From: Streptomyces niveus
Lineage (GTDB): Bacteria; Actinomycetota; Actinomycetes; Streptomycetales; Streptomycetaceae
NCBI RefSeq assembly: GCF_002009175.1
Contig: NZ_CP018047.1
Location: 5,890,001 to 5,954,000, forward strand
Reading direction: 5' to 3'
Length of the DNA: 64,000 nucleotides
The position numbers were made by a program, and so were the translations under genes. The notes under the pieces were generated by a model. That model was not told the DNA's origin. It searched no databases and worked only from the letters and a program-made list of their open reading frames with translations. The first letter of the stretch is position 1, and each line of letters opens with the position of its first letter. Below, piece after piece: positions 10,925 to 19,499 of the stretch.

Positions 10925-11632
10925 ATGACGTCCACCGACGTGAAACCAGAACCCGAACAGAGTCAGGGCGGGACCCGAGGGTCACGTGTGTCGCGAGCAC
11001 CCTGGTGGATCAAACTGCCCGTCGGACTCGTGGTGATCGTCCTGCTGCTCGGGATCGGCAGCAGGCTCGACCTCGTGCCCGGCTTCGACGACGTGTTCGG
11101 CGAGAAGACGAAGGACCGCACCGGGCCGACGCTTCTCAAGTCCATCCAGGACCTCAGCCGCTACCAGGCGGCGTCCGGAAACTTCCAGGTGGTGGTGGAT
11201 CTGGAGAAGGACGCCAAGTTCCTCCCCGACACCATCAAGGGCAGCCGCACGCTCTACGTCGGCGCGGGCAGCGTGGGCTCGTACGTGGACCTCGGCGGGA
11301 TCGGGGACGAGAACGTACAGGTTAACAAGGAGCGCACCACCGCGACGCTGCGACTGCCGCACGCCCAGCTCGGCAAGGCCACGCTGGACGCCGACCGGTC
11401 GTACGCCGTCTCCAAGCAGCGCGGACTGCTCGACCGGCTCGGGGACTTCTTCTCCGACAACCCGGCCGACGAGCGCGCCGTCAACAAACTCGCCGCCAAG
11501 CACATCCAGGACGCCGCGAAGGACAGCGGACTGACCGAGCGCGCCGAGAAGAACACCACCAGCATGCTGCAAGGGCTGCTCACCTCCCTCGGCTTCAAGG
11601 AAGTGACGGTGGTCTACGGGGAGGCCGGCTGA
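10925..11632 (+). CDS. DUF4230 single-pass membrane protein
   Basis: A 235-residue protein. An N-terminal Glu/Gln-rich cytoplasmic tail is followed by one membrane helix (about residues 33-53, LPVGLVVIVLLLGIGS) and an extracytoplasmic domain of the DUF4230 type: TGPTLLKSIQDLSRYQAASGNF, then ..VVVDLEKDAKFLPD. The ATG at 10925 is preferred over an in-frame GTG/ATG 75 nt upstream because homologues start with a short polar tail. There is no good Shine-Dalgarno; TAACCC lies 7 nt before the ATG, so a leaderless transcript is possible. Function unknown. It converges with the tetR gene 24 bp away. Confidence 0.85.
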   Translation: MTSTDVKPEPEQSQGGTRGSRVSRAPWWIKLPVGLVVIVLLLGIGSRLDLVPGFDDVFGEKTKDRTGPTLLKSIQDLSRYQAASGNFQVVVDLEKDAKFLPDTIKGSRTLYVGAGSVGSYVDLGGIGDENVQVNKERTTATLRLPHAQLGKATLDADRSYAVSKQRGLLDRLGDFFSDNPADERAVNKLAAKHIQDAAKDSGLTERAEKNTTSMLQGLLTSLGFKEVTVVYGEAG

Positions 11633-11655
11633 CGCCGCTCCCGTCCGCGAGGTGT

Positions 11656-12420
11656 CTACGCGGTGCGCGGCACCGGGAGGGGCGACGACAGGGGCGCCGG
11701 CACCTCTACCGGTACCGGCTGCCCCGGCAGCGTCGCCGCCAGGGCCGTCAGACGGGTCAGCAGATCGCCGAACGGCCCGTCCGGCGGCTCGTCGGCGAGC
11801 ACCGGCAGCAGGATCCGCGCCATCTCGTCGTCGTACGCCGCGCTCACCGCGGCCAGCGCGGCGAAATCGTGCACCAGCTGCAACTCCAGCTCCCCGCGCG
11901 GGATCCGGCGGCCGTCCAGCCACAGCAGCGCCGTCGACTCCGCGAGCGACACCCAGGAGCGCACGACCAGTTCCAGCCGGGGCGGCGGGGACTGGACGCA
12001 GAGATGGGACAGTATCTGCTCGTACGCGGCCTGCCGCACCTCGTCGATCATCGCGTTGGCCGTGGACGAGCCCACGGCGGGGCCGCCCCGCATCAGCGCG
12101 AAGAAGCCGGGGCCGTGCTCGTCGACGAAGTCGAAGAAGCGCGTCATGACCCGGAGCAGCCGGGCGCCGAGCGGTCCTTCGCGCGGTTCCACGAAGCGCT
12201 CGGCCAACTCGTCGGCGGCCCGCCGCAACGCGGCCTCGTACAGAGACTGCTTGCCCGGGAAGTAGTGGTAGACCAGCGGCCTGGAGATGCCGGCGGCCGC
12301 CGCGATCTCGTCGATGGAGACGTGATCGGGCGAGCGGTGGCTGAACAGTTCCAGCGCGACACCGATCAGTTGCTGGCGTCGCTCTTCGACGCCCATTCTG
12401 CGTCGGACCCCGGTCGTCAT
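11656..12420 (-). CDS. TetR-family transcriptional regulator
   Basis: A 254-residue repressor. The N-terminal helix-turn-helix (residues about 14-62; VSIDEIAAAAGISRPLVYHYFPGKQSLYEAA) is followed by an all-helical ligand domain and a Pro-rich tail. The start at 12420 is supported by TAGGCT 6 nt upstream, suggesting a leaderless transcript, since no Shine-Dalgarno is visible. It is divergent from the small membrane protein gene at 12473, and an inverted repeat between them is the likely operator for both. The ligand cannot be inferred. Confidence 0.93.
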   Translation of the reverse strand: MTTGVRRRMGVEERRQQLIGVALELFSHRSPDHVSIDEIAAAAGISRPLVYHYFPGKQSLYEAALRRAADELAERFVEPREGPLGARLLRVMTRFFDFVDEHGPGFFALMRGGPAVGSSTANAMIDEVRQAAYEQILSHLCVQSPPPRLELVVRSWVSLAESTALLWLDGRRIPRGELELQLVHDFAALAAVSAAYDDEMARILLPVLADEPPDGPFGDLLTRLTALAATLPGQPVPVEVPAPLSSPLPVPRTA

Positions 12421-12430
12421 ATGAACAGCC

Positions 12431-12460
12431 TAACCGTCGGTGGTTGAAGCCTGTCGGTTA
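12431..12460. promoter_or_regulatory. Candidate TetR operator in the divergent promoter
   Basis: TAACCG (12431-12436) and CGGTTA (12455-12460) form an inverted repeat with an 18-nt spacer in the 52-bp gap between the two divergent starts. It overlaps both putative -10 boxes (TAGGCT on the minus strand; TACGCT at 12459-12464 on the plus strand), the expected place for mutual repression. Confidence 0.5.
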
Positions 12461-12472
12461 CGCTCGCCGACC

Positions 12473-12997
12473 ATGAGCGCATCTGACCAGGAAGAGGTCA
12501 CCGAAACGCCCGAATCGCGGCCGGAGTCGAAGCGGGAGCCGAAGCCGGAAGCGGAGGCGGAGTCCGGGGCCGAGGGGGCGACGGGGGCGGAGGCGCCGAA
12601 GGGGACGGAGACGTCGGCGGGGGACCGGGAGAGCCTGCCGGAGACCGGGCCGGCCACCGGACCCGACACGTCGGCGGAGGACCCGGACACCGGGCCGGAC
12701 ACGGGTGTTGGCGATCCCGCGGACGCCGGGCACGACGACACAGCCCTCACCCCGCGCCAGGCCCGCCGTATCCGTGTCACCGTCGCCTCGGTCCTTCTGG
12801 TCGCCATGGCCGCGCTGTTGGCCGTACGGCTCGCCAACCGCAGCTCCGTCCTCGTCGTCGGCGTCTACGGGCTCGCGATGATCCTCTGCGGCGTCGTCAT
12901 CGAACTCAGCAGGCACGGCCGAACCCGCCTCGCCACCTGGGTGCTCGGCTTCGGCCTCGCCGCGACGCTGGCCACCGACTGGCTGCTCCTGCCCTGA
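12473..12997 (+). CDS. Small membrane protein with acidic N-terminal tail
   Basis: A 174-residue protein. The first 90 or so residues are a disordered Glu/Pro/Thr/Gly-rich tail. About three hydrophobic helices follow (VTVASVLLVAMAALLAV; VLVVGVYGLAMILCGVVIEL; ATWVLGFGLAATLATDWLLL), the last running to the C-terminus. The ATG at 12473 fits the divergent promoter; an earlier GTG at 12440 would overlap the operator. Its position opposite tetR suggests it is the regulator's target. No family recognised beyond conserved streptomycete membrane proteins (possibly DUF3017). Confidence 0.75.
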   Translation: MSASDQEEVTETPESRPESKREPKPEAEAESGAEGATGAEAPKGTETSAGDRESLPETGPATGPDTSAEDPDTGPDTGVGDPADAGHDDTALTPRQARRIRVTVASVLLVAMAALLAVRLANRSSVLVVGVYGLAMILCGVVIELSRHGRTRLATWVLGFGLAATLATDWLLLP

Positions 12998-13051
12998 GCA
13001 GGACTGCCGCGCGCGCCGCTCCGAGCCCGGCCGGGGCGGCGCCACCGGCCG

Positions 13052-15031
13052 TCACCGCAGCGCGCCCACCCGCGTGCCGTCGGCCAGCCGCCCGTCCAGC
13101 TCCGCCCGGTCACCCGGCTTCGCCGGAACCGCGAGGAGCCGCCCCCGCGCGTCGCCCGTGACGCCGCCCGTCGTACGGACGGAGCGGAACTCGCCGTCGC
13201 CGGCCGCCAGTACGTACCACCGGCCGCCGCGCGACTTCCACAGCACACCCGCCAGCACATGGGGCTCGCGCGCCCCGCACGCCGCCGAGTCCTCCGCCCG
13301 CGCCGCGATCGCGCCCGGCTGCGGCGGAGCCCCGGCCTTCGCCGACGGCGCCTGGAACTGCGCCAGCACCCTGCTGTCCGTGCCGCGCCACGTGTCGGCG
13401 CGAGTGCACACCCACCGCGCGCCTCCGTTGGACTCGGGCAGGGACTGACTCGCGTACTGCCAGGAGTTCACCGTCCGCACACCGTGCGAACGCACCGCGG
13501 GCAGCAGACAGGCCGTCCCCGCCCACGCGGCGCGCGCCGCCTCGCCCGACACGTCGGCGGGCGCGGACGGCGGGCCCGACGTCAGCCGGGCGGGGGTGAG
13601 TTCGCCGAGGTCGGTCAGCAGCCGTACGGCGCCAGCGCCGCCGTCCGTGGCCTTCTCCGCCACCTCCAGCACGTCCCACGCCCCGCACTCCCGCTTCGCG
13701 CCCGGCGTCGGCAGCGGGTCCGTCACGCCGTCCGCGCCGCGCCGCAGGGGGGCCGCGTCAGCGGCCGGGTCGAGCAGATCGCGTACGGACGTCGCCGCCA
13801 CCCAGGGCGCCGTCAGATAGCGCACGTTGCCGTCCGTACGCCCGGCGACCAGGGCGTACGTGGCCGGGGCCGCGCCCGGCGCGGTGTCGGCCGCCGCCCC
13901 GTCGACGCGGGCGAAGTCCAGCGCCACCGGGCCCGTGCCGGTACGGGGTTCCGCGTACCGGGCGATCCGCAGCCCGTCGTACAGCAGCACCACCCGCGCC
14001 CGGTCCACCTCGCCCGCGTACAGCAACTGCGCGGGTCCCATCGGCGGTCCCACCGGTGTCGCGGGCGTCGACGAGACCCGCACCGAGGCGCCCGGTCTCG
14101 CCCAGACCGCCAGCGCGCGGCGCAGCAGCGGCCGGTCGGCGGCGAGCGCGCCGCGCGTGGGCCACACGGAGAAGTCGGTACGGGCCGACGCCTGCCAGGC
14201 GTTCGCCGGGACACGCAGCACCTTCGCCGGGTCCAGGGCGGCCTCCGCCGCCGAGTTGCGCGCGTACGAGGGGGCGGCGGCGCCGTTCGCGCCCCAGCCG
14301 CCGCCGGGCAGGGCGAGCAGCGCGCCGCAGACGGCGACGGCGGCGACGCCCGCGACCGCGGCGCGCGCGTGCTGGCGCCGACGCAGCAGATCGGTGGGGC
14401 GGGCCTGGAGCGAACAGGGGTCGTACTCGGGGGACTCCAGCAGCGCCACGCCCTCCGTACCGATGCCGTCCGCCTCCGCGAGCGCCGCGTGCGGGTCCGC
14501 GACCCCGGCGGCGGCGAGCAGCCGGCGTACGTCGGTGTCGGGCAGCCCTTCCAGCCCCCTCAGTACGAAGGCGGCCCTGGCGCCGCCGGAGAGCCCCGAC
14601 AGCCGCCGGTCGAGGGCGAGTTCGTCGGCGCCGCCCGAACGCGGGAACAGCCGCAGGCCCCACACGTGCGGCAGCAGCGGCGGCAGCTGGGCGCGCCGGG
14701 GCCACGCCACGCGGCGCAGCGTGCGCCCCGCGTCGAGAGCCTGCCGCAGCACCCGGCCTCGTACATATGCGTACCCGCCGTCGGTGGTCGCCGCCGTGCG
14801 CCCGCGCGGCAGGGAGCGCTGTACGAGGGCGTGCGCGGTGAGCACACGACGGTTGCGCCCGAGGGACGGAGGCAGCACGAGATAGGCGAGCCGCGCCAGC
14901 CGCTGATAGTGCTCGACGAGGACGGCCTCGGCCTGCTCGACGTCGATGGGCACGGCGACGGCAGGACGAGGGGCGGCGGGGACGGCCGTGGCGGTGTCGT
15001 GTGGAGGCACGTCCAGCAGAACGATCCACAC
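13052..15031 (-). CDS. Membrane protein with sigma-factor-like N-terminus
   Basis: A 659-residue protein. Residues about 30-75 (VEQAEAVLVEHYQRLARLAYLVLPPSL) resemble ECF sigma region 2, and about 140-195 (LDRRLSGLSGGARAAFVLRGLEGLPDTDVRRLL) resemble region 4, but the usual promoter-recognition helix is not evident. A single hydrophobic helix near residues 220-240 is followed by a 400-residue Cys-containing extracytoplasmic domain with no family I recognise. The GTG at 15031 is one option; a GTG at 14953 (VPIDVEQAE) fits the conserved start better. Neither has a convincing Shine-Dalgarno. It may be a membrane-tethered, degenerate sigma protein; function unknown. Confidence 0.75.
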   Translation of the reverse strand: MWIVLLDVPPHDTATAVPAAPRPAVAVPIDVEQAEAVLVEHYQRLARLAYLVLPPSLGRNRRVLTAHALVQRSLPRGRTAATTDGGYAYVRGRVLRQALDAGRTLRRVAWPRRAQLPPLLPHVWGLRLFPRSGGADELALDRRLSGLSGGARAAFVLRGLEGLPDTDVRRLLAAAGVADPHAALAEADGIGTEGVALLESPEYDPCSLQARPTDLLRRRQHARAAVAGVAAVAVCGALLALPGGGWGANGAAAPSYARNSAAEAALDPAKVLRVPANAWQASARTDFSVWPTRGALAADRPLLRRALAVWARPGASVRVSSTPATPVGPPMGPAQLLYAGEVDRARVVLLYDGLRIARYAEPRTGTGPVALDFARVDGAAADTAPGAAPATYALVAGRTDGNVRYLTAPWVAATSVRDLLDPAADAAPLRRGADGVTDPLPTPGAKRECGAWDVLEVAEKATDGGAGAVRLLTDLGELTPARLTSGPPSAPADVSGEAARAAWAGTACLLPAVRSHGVRTVNSWQYASQSLPESNGGARWVCTRADTWRGTDSRVLAQFQAPSAKAGAPPQPGAIAARAEDSAACGAREPHVLAGVLWKSRGGRWYVLAAGDGEFRSVRTTGGVTGDARGRLLAVPAKPGDRAELDGRLADGTRVGALR

Positions 15032-15106
15032 CTCGTATGGTCACCCAACCGCCGTACGCCCAGGGGTGTTTGTCCGGCCCGCTGCCCGGGGCTGCTTCAC
15101 CGGCCC

Positions 15107-15134
15107 CGGTCAAGCCGGCCGGCCGGCTTGACCG
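15107..15134. terminator. Perfect 28-bp palindrome
   Basis: The left arm CGGTCAAGCCGGCC (15107-15120) is followed directly by its exact reverse complement (15121-15134) with no spacer. It can form a very stable hairpin on either strand, or act as a symmetric protein-binding site. Placed about 430 bp beyond the GH89 stop and 75 bp before the next start, it may be a terminator or an operator. Confidence 0.55.
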
Positions 15135-15185
15135 CCGACTGCGGACCGGGGGTGTTGTGTTTTGCCCGCCGGGCCGAAACTAGCC

Positions 15186-15250
15186 CCGGCACGGCCCGTG
15201 CCGGCCCGCCCGCCCCGCCCCGCCCGGCCCGCGCCGGGCCGGGCCGGGCG
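15186..15250. terminator. Clustered GC stem-loops
   Basis: CCGGCACG (15186-15193) pairs with CGTGCCGG (15197-15204) over a 3-nt loop. It is followed by a C-rich then G-rich stretch in which GGCCC (15226-15230) pairs with GGGCC (15236-15240) and longer foldings are possible. A terminator for the minus-strand GH89 transcript is likely. Confidence 0.5.
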
Positions 15251-15440
15251 GGAGCGGCACGGCGAACGGCGTCGCCGCCCGCAGAGCGGGGCGCGCGCCC
15301 CGCTTCGTAGGGCGGACCGTTCGTCGCAGGGCGCAACAGCCGGGTCGAGTACTGGCGTTGTCGGCGGGCCGGTCGTCCTCGGGCGATCGCGCCCGCGCGG
15401 GGACGCCTCGCGTGCCCGCAAGCGATGCGCGTCGGCCGGC

Positions 15441-15520
15441 CGCCGTCGCCGTCGCCGTCGCCGTTGCCTCCGCCGTTGCCTCCGCCGTCGCCGTCGCCGT
15501 CGCCGTCGCCGACGCCGACG
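15441..15520. repeat. GCCGTC hexanucleotide satellite
   Basis: About a dozen units of GCCGTC with variants (GCCGTT, GCCTCC, GCCGAC) lie just beyond the GH89 stop codon. In one minus-strand frame it would read as a Gly-Asp/Gly-Asn tract, but that frame has no start or conserved context. Confidence 0.8.
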
Positions 15521-15560
15521 GCGGAGGCGGAGGCCCGGCCGGTGGGCGCCGGGGCCCCGA

Positions 15561-18500
15561 CTACCCCGTCACCGCCCACCCGCTGAACTCGACCGTGCCG
15601 CGCAGCCCGCTGCTTCCGTTCGTCGCGCTCATGAAGAGGCCCACGTCCTGGACGGTGCCCGCGCCCGGGACCGGGACCGTGGCCACCGTTCGCCATGTCC
15701 TGCCGTCGTCCGGCGAGTACGAGCCGGTGAAGTCGCCTCCCGCGCGGGACAGTCGCAGCAGGACCGGAGCGGTGACGCCCGTGACGCGCTTGTAGGTGTC
15801 GAGCGTGCCGTCGCCGGTCGTGTCGTAGGAGAGCACCACTCCGTTGGAGGGCGTCACGGCGAGGTTGACGATGCCCGGTGAGCCGGGGGTCGCCAAGCGG
15901 TCGCGGACGATGAGGCCCGCGCGGGCCCACGCCCCCGTGTTCTCCTGCGCGTCCACCCGCACCGTCACGCTCACGCCGTCCCTGAACGCGCCTTCTTTGA
16001 AAGCCGTGCCGAACTGCGTGGTCGCCCGCCACAGGTCCTGGCCGCCGCCGTTGACCGCGAAGCGCTCGCCGAGCTGCCCGAAGACCGCCCCGTTGTTGCT
16101 GTACGTGCGCCACCCCGGGGCCAGCGGCCCCGCGACGTACACAGCGCCCCGCTGGACGGTCCGCACGCGCTCCTCGCCGCGCGGCCCGTACTCCAGCGCC
16201 AGCGAGTACGGCAGCGGGCGCAGCGGCGCCGTCAGGGGCTCGTCGGGCGCGGTCACCGACCAGGAGACGGACCCGGAGCCGGCCGGGGCGACGGCGGGCA
16301 GCCCTGTGGGGCCGTCCGGGCGGGCGTCGACGCCGGACAGGGCGAAGTCGACGGGGCCGGTGCCGCGCAGCCCGTTGAGGTATCGGAAGTCGGCCCTGAC
16401 CGTGCCCTCACCGCCCGGTGTGAAGGTGAGCGGGTCGGCGGTGACGGTGACGGTGCCCTGGTACGGGGCGGTGGCCAGGGTGTCCCGTACGCGCAGCGCC
16501 GTCCGGTACGCGTCACCGGTCTCCCGCACCGGGTAGGCGCCGCGCGCCCGCGTCCACGCCTCCTCGCCCACGTACCAGTCGAACGTCCTCGGTTCGCGCC
16601 CGGCGGCCAGCGCGTCCGCCAGCTCGTCCAGATACTGCTGCCACTGCGGCAGATGGACATCGGCGAGCAGGCCCTGCCAGTCGCGGTTGGCGTAGTTGCT
16701 CAGATGCCCGGCGGCCGATCTGTCGGCCCAGGTGGTGACCAGCGTGCGCGCCGTCCACTCCAGCGTCGTGGCCTCCGCAGGACTCGTCGCGAGCCGTTTC
16801 GCGTCCTCCAGCCACGGACCGAGCAGGAAGGACCGGTGGCAGCCCGCCACCGTGTCGCTCAGCCGCATCAGCCTCAGCCACAGCGCGGCCAGCGCGCGGA
16901 ACGTGGCGGCGTCGCCTCCTTGGTAGGCGCCGCGCAACTGCGGCAGCAGCAGCCGTGAACGGTTGGCGAGCGCCTGCCTGGCCAGCTCGGTGACGTCGTG
17001 CCGGTACGCGTCCGAGCCTCGCAGCCCGGCCGCCACGTCGAGCAGCGAGCCGAAGGCCTTGTCGAACTCGCCGGTGTCGTAAGCGGTCCCGACGGACGAG
17101 GTGAGGGAGGGCCGGCGGGAGAACAGCGAGTCGACGGGGCGCCCGTCGGCCGTCGTCAGCCGGTACGCGGTCGCCGCCAGCACCCCGAAGGCGTCCCGCG
17201 CGGCACGGTCCTCGCCGCCGTAGCGCAGATCCGCGTACGACCGGAACCAGCTCTCCTGGTCCACCGCATCCTGACGCCACGCCAGCTCGCTGAACAGCTC
17301 GAAGGCGGCAGGGTCACGCTCGGCGGCCTCCGGCATGTACGCCGTGCCGGCCAGCGCGCTGTCCGGCTTGTCGCGCCAGGCCGTGAACCGCTCCGTCCAG
17401 CGGTCGGAGTTGGCGCCCAGCGTCGTACGGCCGCCGAAGTTGGGGATGGTGCCGAAGGCGTACGGCGCGCCGCCCCAGTCCCGCTCGCGGTCCGTCACCG
17501 AGTCCAGGTCGGACAGGCCGTCGACGATCAGCACCCGGTCGGTGTCGATGGCGTCGAGCAGGGCCGGCACGGGGTTGGTCTGCCAGCCGAGGATCACCCA
17601 GGTGGCGCCGGGGCGGGCCGTGTGCAGCGAGGTCTCGACGGCGCGGGCGGCGTCGGGCACGGGGACGTCCCCGGCGTTGCCGCCCTCGTGCAGCAGGTCC
17701 ATCTTGAAGTGGTTCACCTCACCGAAGAGGTCGGCCTGGTGCCGGTAGAACGCGGCGGCGACCTCGGCGAAGACGGGGGTGCGCGGGTCGAGCCAGTCGG
17801 GGCGCGGCAGCCCGTTCCAACTGCCCTGCGGGACGGTCCTGGCGCCGGGGTTACGGGCGGCGAAGCCGTCCGGGACGGTGCCGAAGTAGCCGGGCAGCAC
17901 CGGGGACATGCCCAGTTCGCGCATCCGGTCGGTGATCCGCCGGCCGAGCACGGCGCGCGCGTCGATCAGCTCGGGGGAGAGCGGACCGCCGTACGCGCTC
18001 ATGTTCTGCAGCAGCCACCACGGCTGGTGCGAGGGCGCGGGCAGCCAGGTGCGGGCCTCGGTGTCGGAGTAGCCGAAGCCGGTCAGCAGCCGGTGGTAGA
18101 CGGCCTCCTGGCCGGTGGTGACCAGGACCTCGTTGCAGCCGTGCAGGGCGAGGACGTCGAGCATCCGCTCCCAGCGCGCCCAGTCGGCGTACGGGGCGGT
18201 GTAGCCGTCGTGCGTGTCGTTGAGGGCGAACCGGTGCCGTACGGTCGCCGAGCGCTCCAGCGGGCGGCGGGGCGCGGGCAGTGTGGCGGGCAGGTCGAGT
18301 TGGCTGCCCGACCAGCTGATGTGGGCGTCGCACTCGTACTTCAGGTACCAGTGCACCCCGGTGAGCAGGACACCGGCGTCGGTGCCGGACACCTCGATCC
18401 GGCCGGCGGACCCGGCGACCCGGAACCGCTCGGGGCCGCTCGTCACCCGGAACCGGAACTGGCCGGCGTGGCGGGGCAGCAGCCGCTCCACGGCGGCCCG

Positions 18501-18725
18501 CGCGGCGGCGGTCGCGGAGACCCCGGCGGTGTCGTCGGACGCGGGGGAGGGCGCGGGAACGGGCGCCGGGGCGGCCGGCGGCGCGGGGCGGGCCGCGGCG
18601 ACGGAGTGCGAGGTCAGCGCCGTGCCGACGCCGATCGCAACGGCGCCCGCCAGCAGGACGCGTCTGGAGGGGGCGGCGGGTGCGGGAGCCGGGGCGGGAG
18701 GGGTCGGGCTCGGCAGCTCGGTCAT
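15561..18725 (-). CDS. Secreted alpha-N-acetylglucosaminidase (GH89, NAGLU family)
   Basis: A 1054-residue enzyme that removes terminal alpha-linked GlcNAc. The ATG at 18725 is supported by AGAGGA upstream and a Tat signal (SRRVLLAGAVAIGVG). After a Pro/Ala linker come the NAGLU N-terminal domain and the TIM barrel: LNDTHDGY, WWLLQNMSAYGGPLS, catalytic candidates Glu347 (LLHEGGN) and Glu466 (YMPEAAER), and IPNFGGRTTLG. A helical C-terminal domain (EWTARTLVTTWAD) follows, then an NPCBM/bacterial-Ig-like extension to about residue 870, and a final jelly-roll module (about 880-1054, ARAGLIVRDR...VVLSYDTTGDGTLDTYKR) of the type seen at the end of many streptomycete glycosidases. The likely substrate is host or mucin-type glycan; no transporter is adjacent. 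Confidence 0.9.
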   Translation of the reverse strand: MTELPSPTPPAPAPAPAAPSRRVLLAGAVAIGVGTALTSHSVAAARPAPPAAPAPVPAPSPASDDTAGVSATAAARAAVERLLPRHAGQFRFRVTSGPERFRVAGSAGRIEVSGTDAGVLLTGVHWYLKYECDAHISWSGSQLDLPATLPAPRRPLERSATVRHRFALNDTHDGYTAPYADWARWERMLDVLALHGCNEVLVTTGQEAVYHRLLTGFGYSDTEARTWLPAPSHQPWWLLQNMSAYGGPLSPELIDARAVLGRRITDRMRELGMSPVLPGYFGTVPDGFAARNPGARTVPQGSWNGLPRPDWLDPRTPVFAEVAAAFYRHQADLFGEVNHFKMDLLHEGGNAGDVPVPDAARAVETSLHTARPGATWVILGWQTNPVPALLDAIDTDRVLIVDGLSDLDSVTDRERDWGGAPYAFGTIPNFGGRTTLGANSDRWTERFTAWRDKPDSALAGTAYMPEAAERDPAAFELFSELAWRQDAVDQESWFRSYADLRYGGEDRAARDAFGVLAATAYRLTTADGRPVDSLFSRRPSLTSSVGTAYDTGEFDKAFGSLLDVAAGLRGSDAYRHDVTELARQALANRSRLLLPQLRGAYQGGDAATFRALAALWLRLMRLSDTVAGCHRSFLLGPWLEDAKRLATSPAEATTLEWTARTLVTTWADRSAAGHLSNYANRDWQGLLADVHLPQWQQYLDELADALAAGREPRTFDWYVGEEAWTRARGAYPVRETGDAYRTALRVRDTLATAPYQGTVTVTADPLTFTPGGEGTVRADFRYLNGLRGTGPVDFALSGVDARPDGPTGLPAVAPAGSGSVSWSVTAPDEPLTAPLRPLPYSLALEYGPRGEERVRTVQRGAVYVAGPLAPGWRTYSNNGAVFGQLGERFAVNGGGQDLWRATTQFGTAFKEGAFRDGVSVTVRVDAQENTGAWARAGLIVRDRLATPGSPGIVNLAVTPSNGVVLSYDTTGDGTLDTYKRVTGVTAPVLLRLSRAGGDFTGSYSPDDGRTWRTVATVPVPGAGTVQDVGLFMSATNGSSGLRGTVEFSGWAVTG

Positions 18726-18856
18726 CAGCGGTCCTCTGTGACGGGTGTGACAACAGGTGCATGCGGAGCGCACGTTAATGACGGGGAGGGGGGTGGGCAA
18801 CGATGTGATGCCCCGTTCACCCGCGCGGGGGCTTGTCGAGAGGGCACGATGGCCGA

Positions 18857-19411
18857 ATGCGTACCGAGCGACCCCGACTGGCACTGGCGGTGCTGGCCCT
18901 GGCCCTGTTGAGCGGCTGCGGCGCGAACGACGACGAGACCCCGAAGACGCCGAAGACGGCGACCGGGAGCCTCGAACAACTGGCCGAGCAGGCCGAATGC
19001 GATCCGAACGTGCAGACCGACGCGAATGAGCTGCGTCAGGCGAACTGCAAAACGGATGACGGCAGATACATCCTCACCACCTTCGCGACCGACCGTGGCC
19101 AGCGCGAGTGGATCAACGAGGCCAACGACTACGGCGGTTCGTATCTCGTCGGCAGGAAGTGGGTCGTCAGCGGCGACGCGAAGGTGGTCGAGACGCTGCG
19201 CGGCCGGCTGGGCGGGTCGGTCGAGACGGCCCCGGAGCACCACGCGGGGAGCGGCGACGACGGCAGCGGCTCCGGCGACCACGGCACCGGCGGCGCCGAC
19301 CACGGCAACGGCACGGGCGGCAACGGCACGGGCGGCGACGGCGACAGCGACAGCGGTGAGGGCGAGGGCAAGGGCGGGGAAGGGCACTCGGGTCACCACA
19401 AGAAGGGCTGA
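18857..19411 (+). CDS. Small lipoprotein with Gly/Asp/His-rich tail
   Basis: A 184-residue lipoprotein. The signal peptide LALAVLALALLSGC places the lipid-modified Cys near residue 22. A compact conserved domain (about 40-120; SLEQLAEQAECDPNVQTDANELRQANCKT) contains two further Cys that could pair. The last 60 residues are a low-complexity Gly/Asp/Ser/His tail ending HSGHHKKG, perhaps cell-wall spanning or metal binding. The ATG at 18857 is chosen over an upstream GTG because the signal peptide follows directly. It is divergent from the GH89 gene. No function is assignable. Confidence 0.8.
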   Translation: MRTERPRLALAVLALALLSGCGANDDETPKTPKTATGSLEQLAEQAECDPNVQTDANELRQANCKTDDGRYILTTFATDRGQREWINEANDYGGSYLVGRKWVVSGDAKVVETLRGRLGGSVETAPEHHAGSGDDGSGSGDHGTGGADHGNGTGGNGTGGDGDSDSGEGEGKGGEGHSGHHKKG

Positions 19412-19450
19412 CACACAGGGCCCGACACACAGGGGCTGACACACGAAGGC
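19409..19450 (+). repeat. 14-bp tandem repeat (x3) starting at the lipoprotein stop codon
   Basis: The units are TGACACACAGGGCC, CGACACACAGGGGC and TGACACACGAAGGC. The first begins with the stop TGA; the period is not a multiple of three. Confidence 0.85.
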
Positions 19451-19480
19451 GCCGGACGAGCGGAGAGCCCGTCCGGCGCC
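19448..19480. terminator. Bidirectional terminator between convergent genes
   Basis: GGCGCCGGACG (19448-19458) pairs perfectly with CGTCCGGCGCC (19470-19480) over an 11-nt loop. It sits between the plus-strand lipoprotein gene and the minus-strand DUF1996 gene. Confidence 0.75.
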
Positions 19481-19499
19481 TGAGGATCACTTCACACGG

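Larger units (their letters stand above)
15032..15560 (-). other. 529-bp structured spacer between the GH89 gene and the sigma-like gene
   Basis: No gene is supported. The spacer holds a GCCGTC hexanucleotide satellite (15441-15520), several nested GC stem-loops (15186-15250) and a perfect 28-bp palindrome (15107-15134). Transcription of the GH89 gene enters from the right; the next minus-strand gene starts at the left edge. Confidence 0.7.

Noticed and set aside
13259..15310. 683-codon plus-strand frame opposite the sigma-like gene
   Set aside because: Arg/Gly/Pro-rich shadow translation with no domain; the minus strand has the conserved-looking product.
15441..15520. CRISPR-like repeat
   Set aside because: Gapless hexamer satellite with no spacers and no cas genes.
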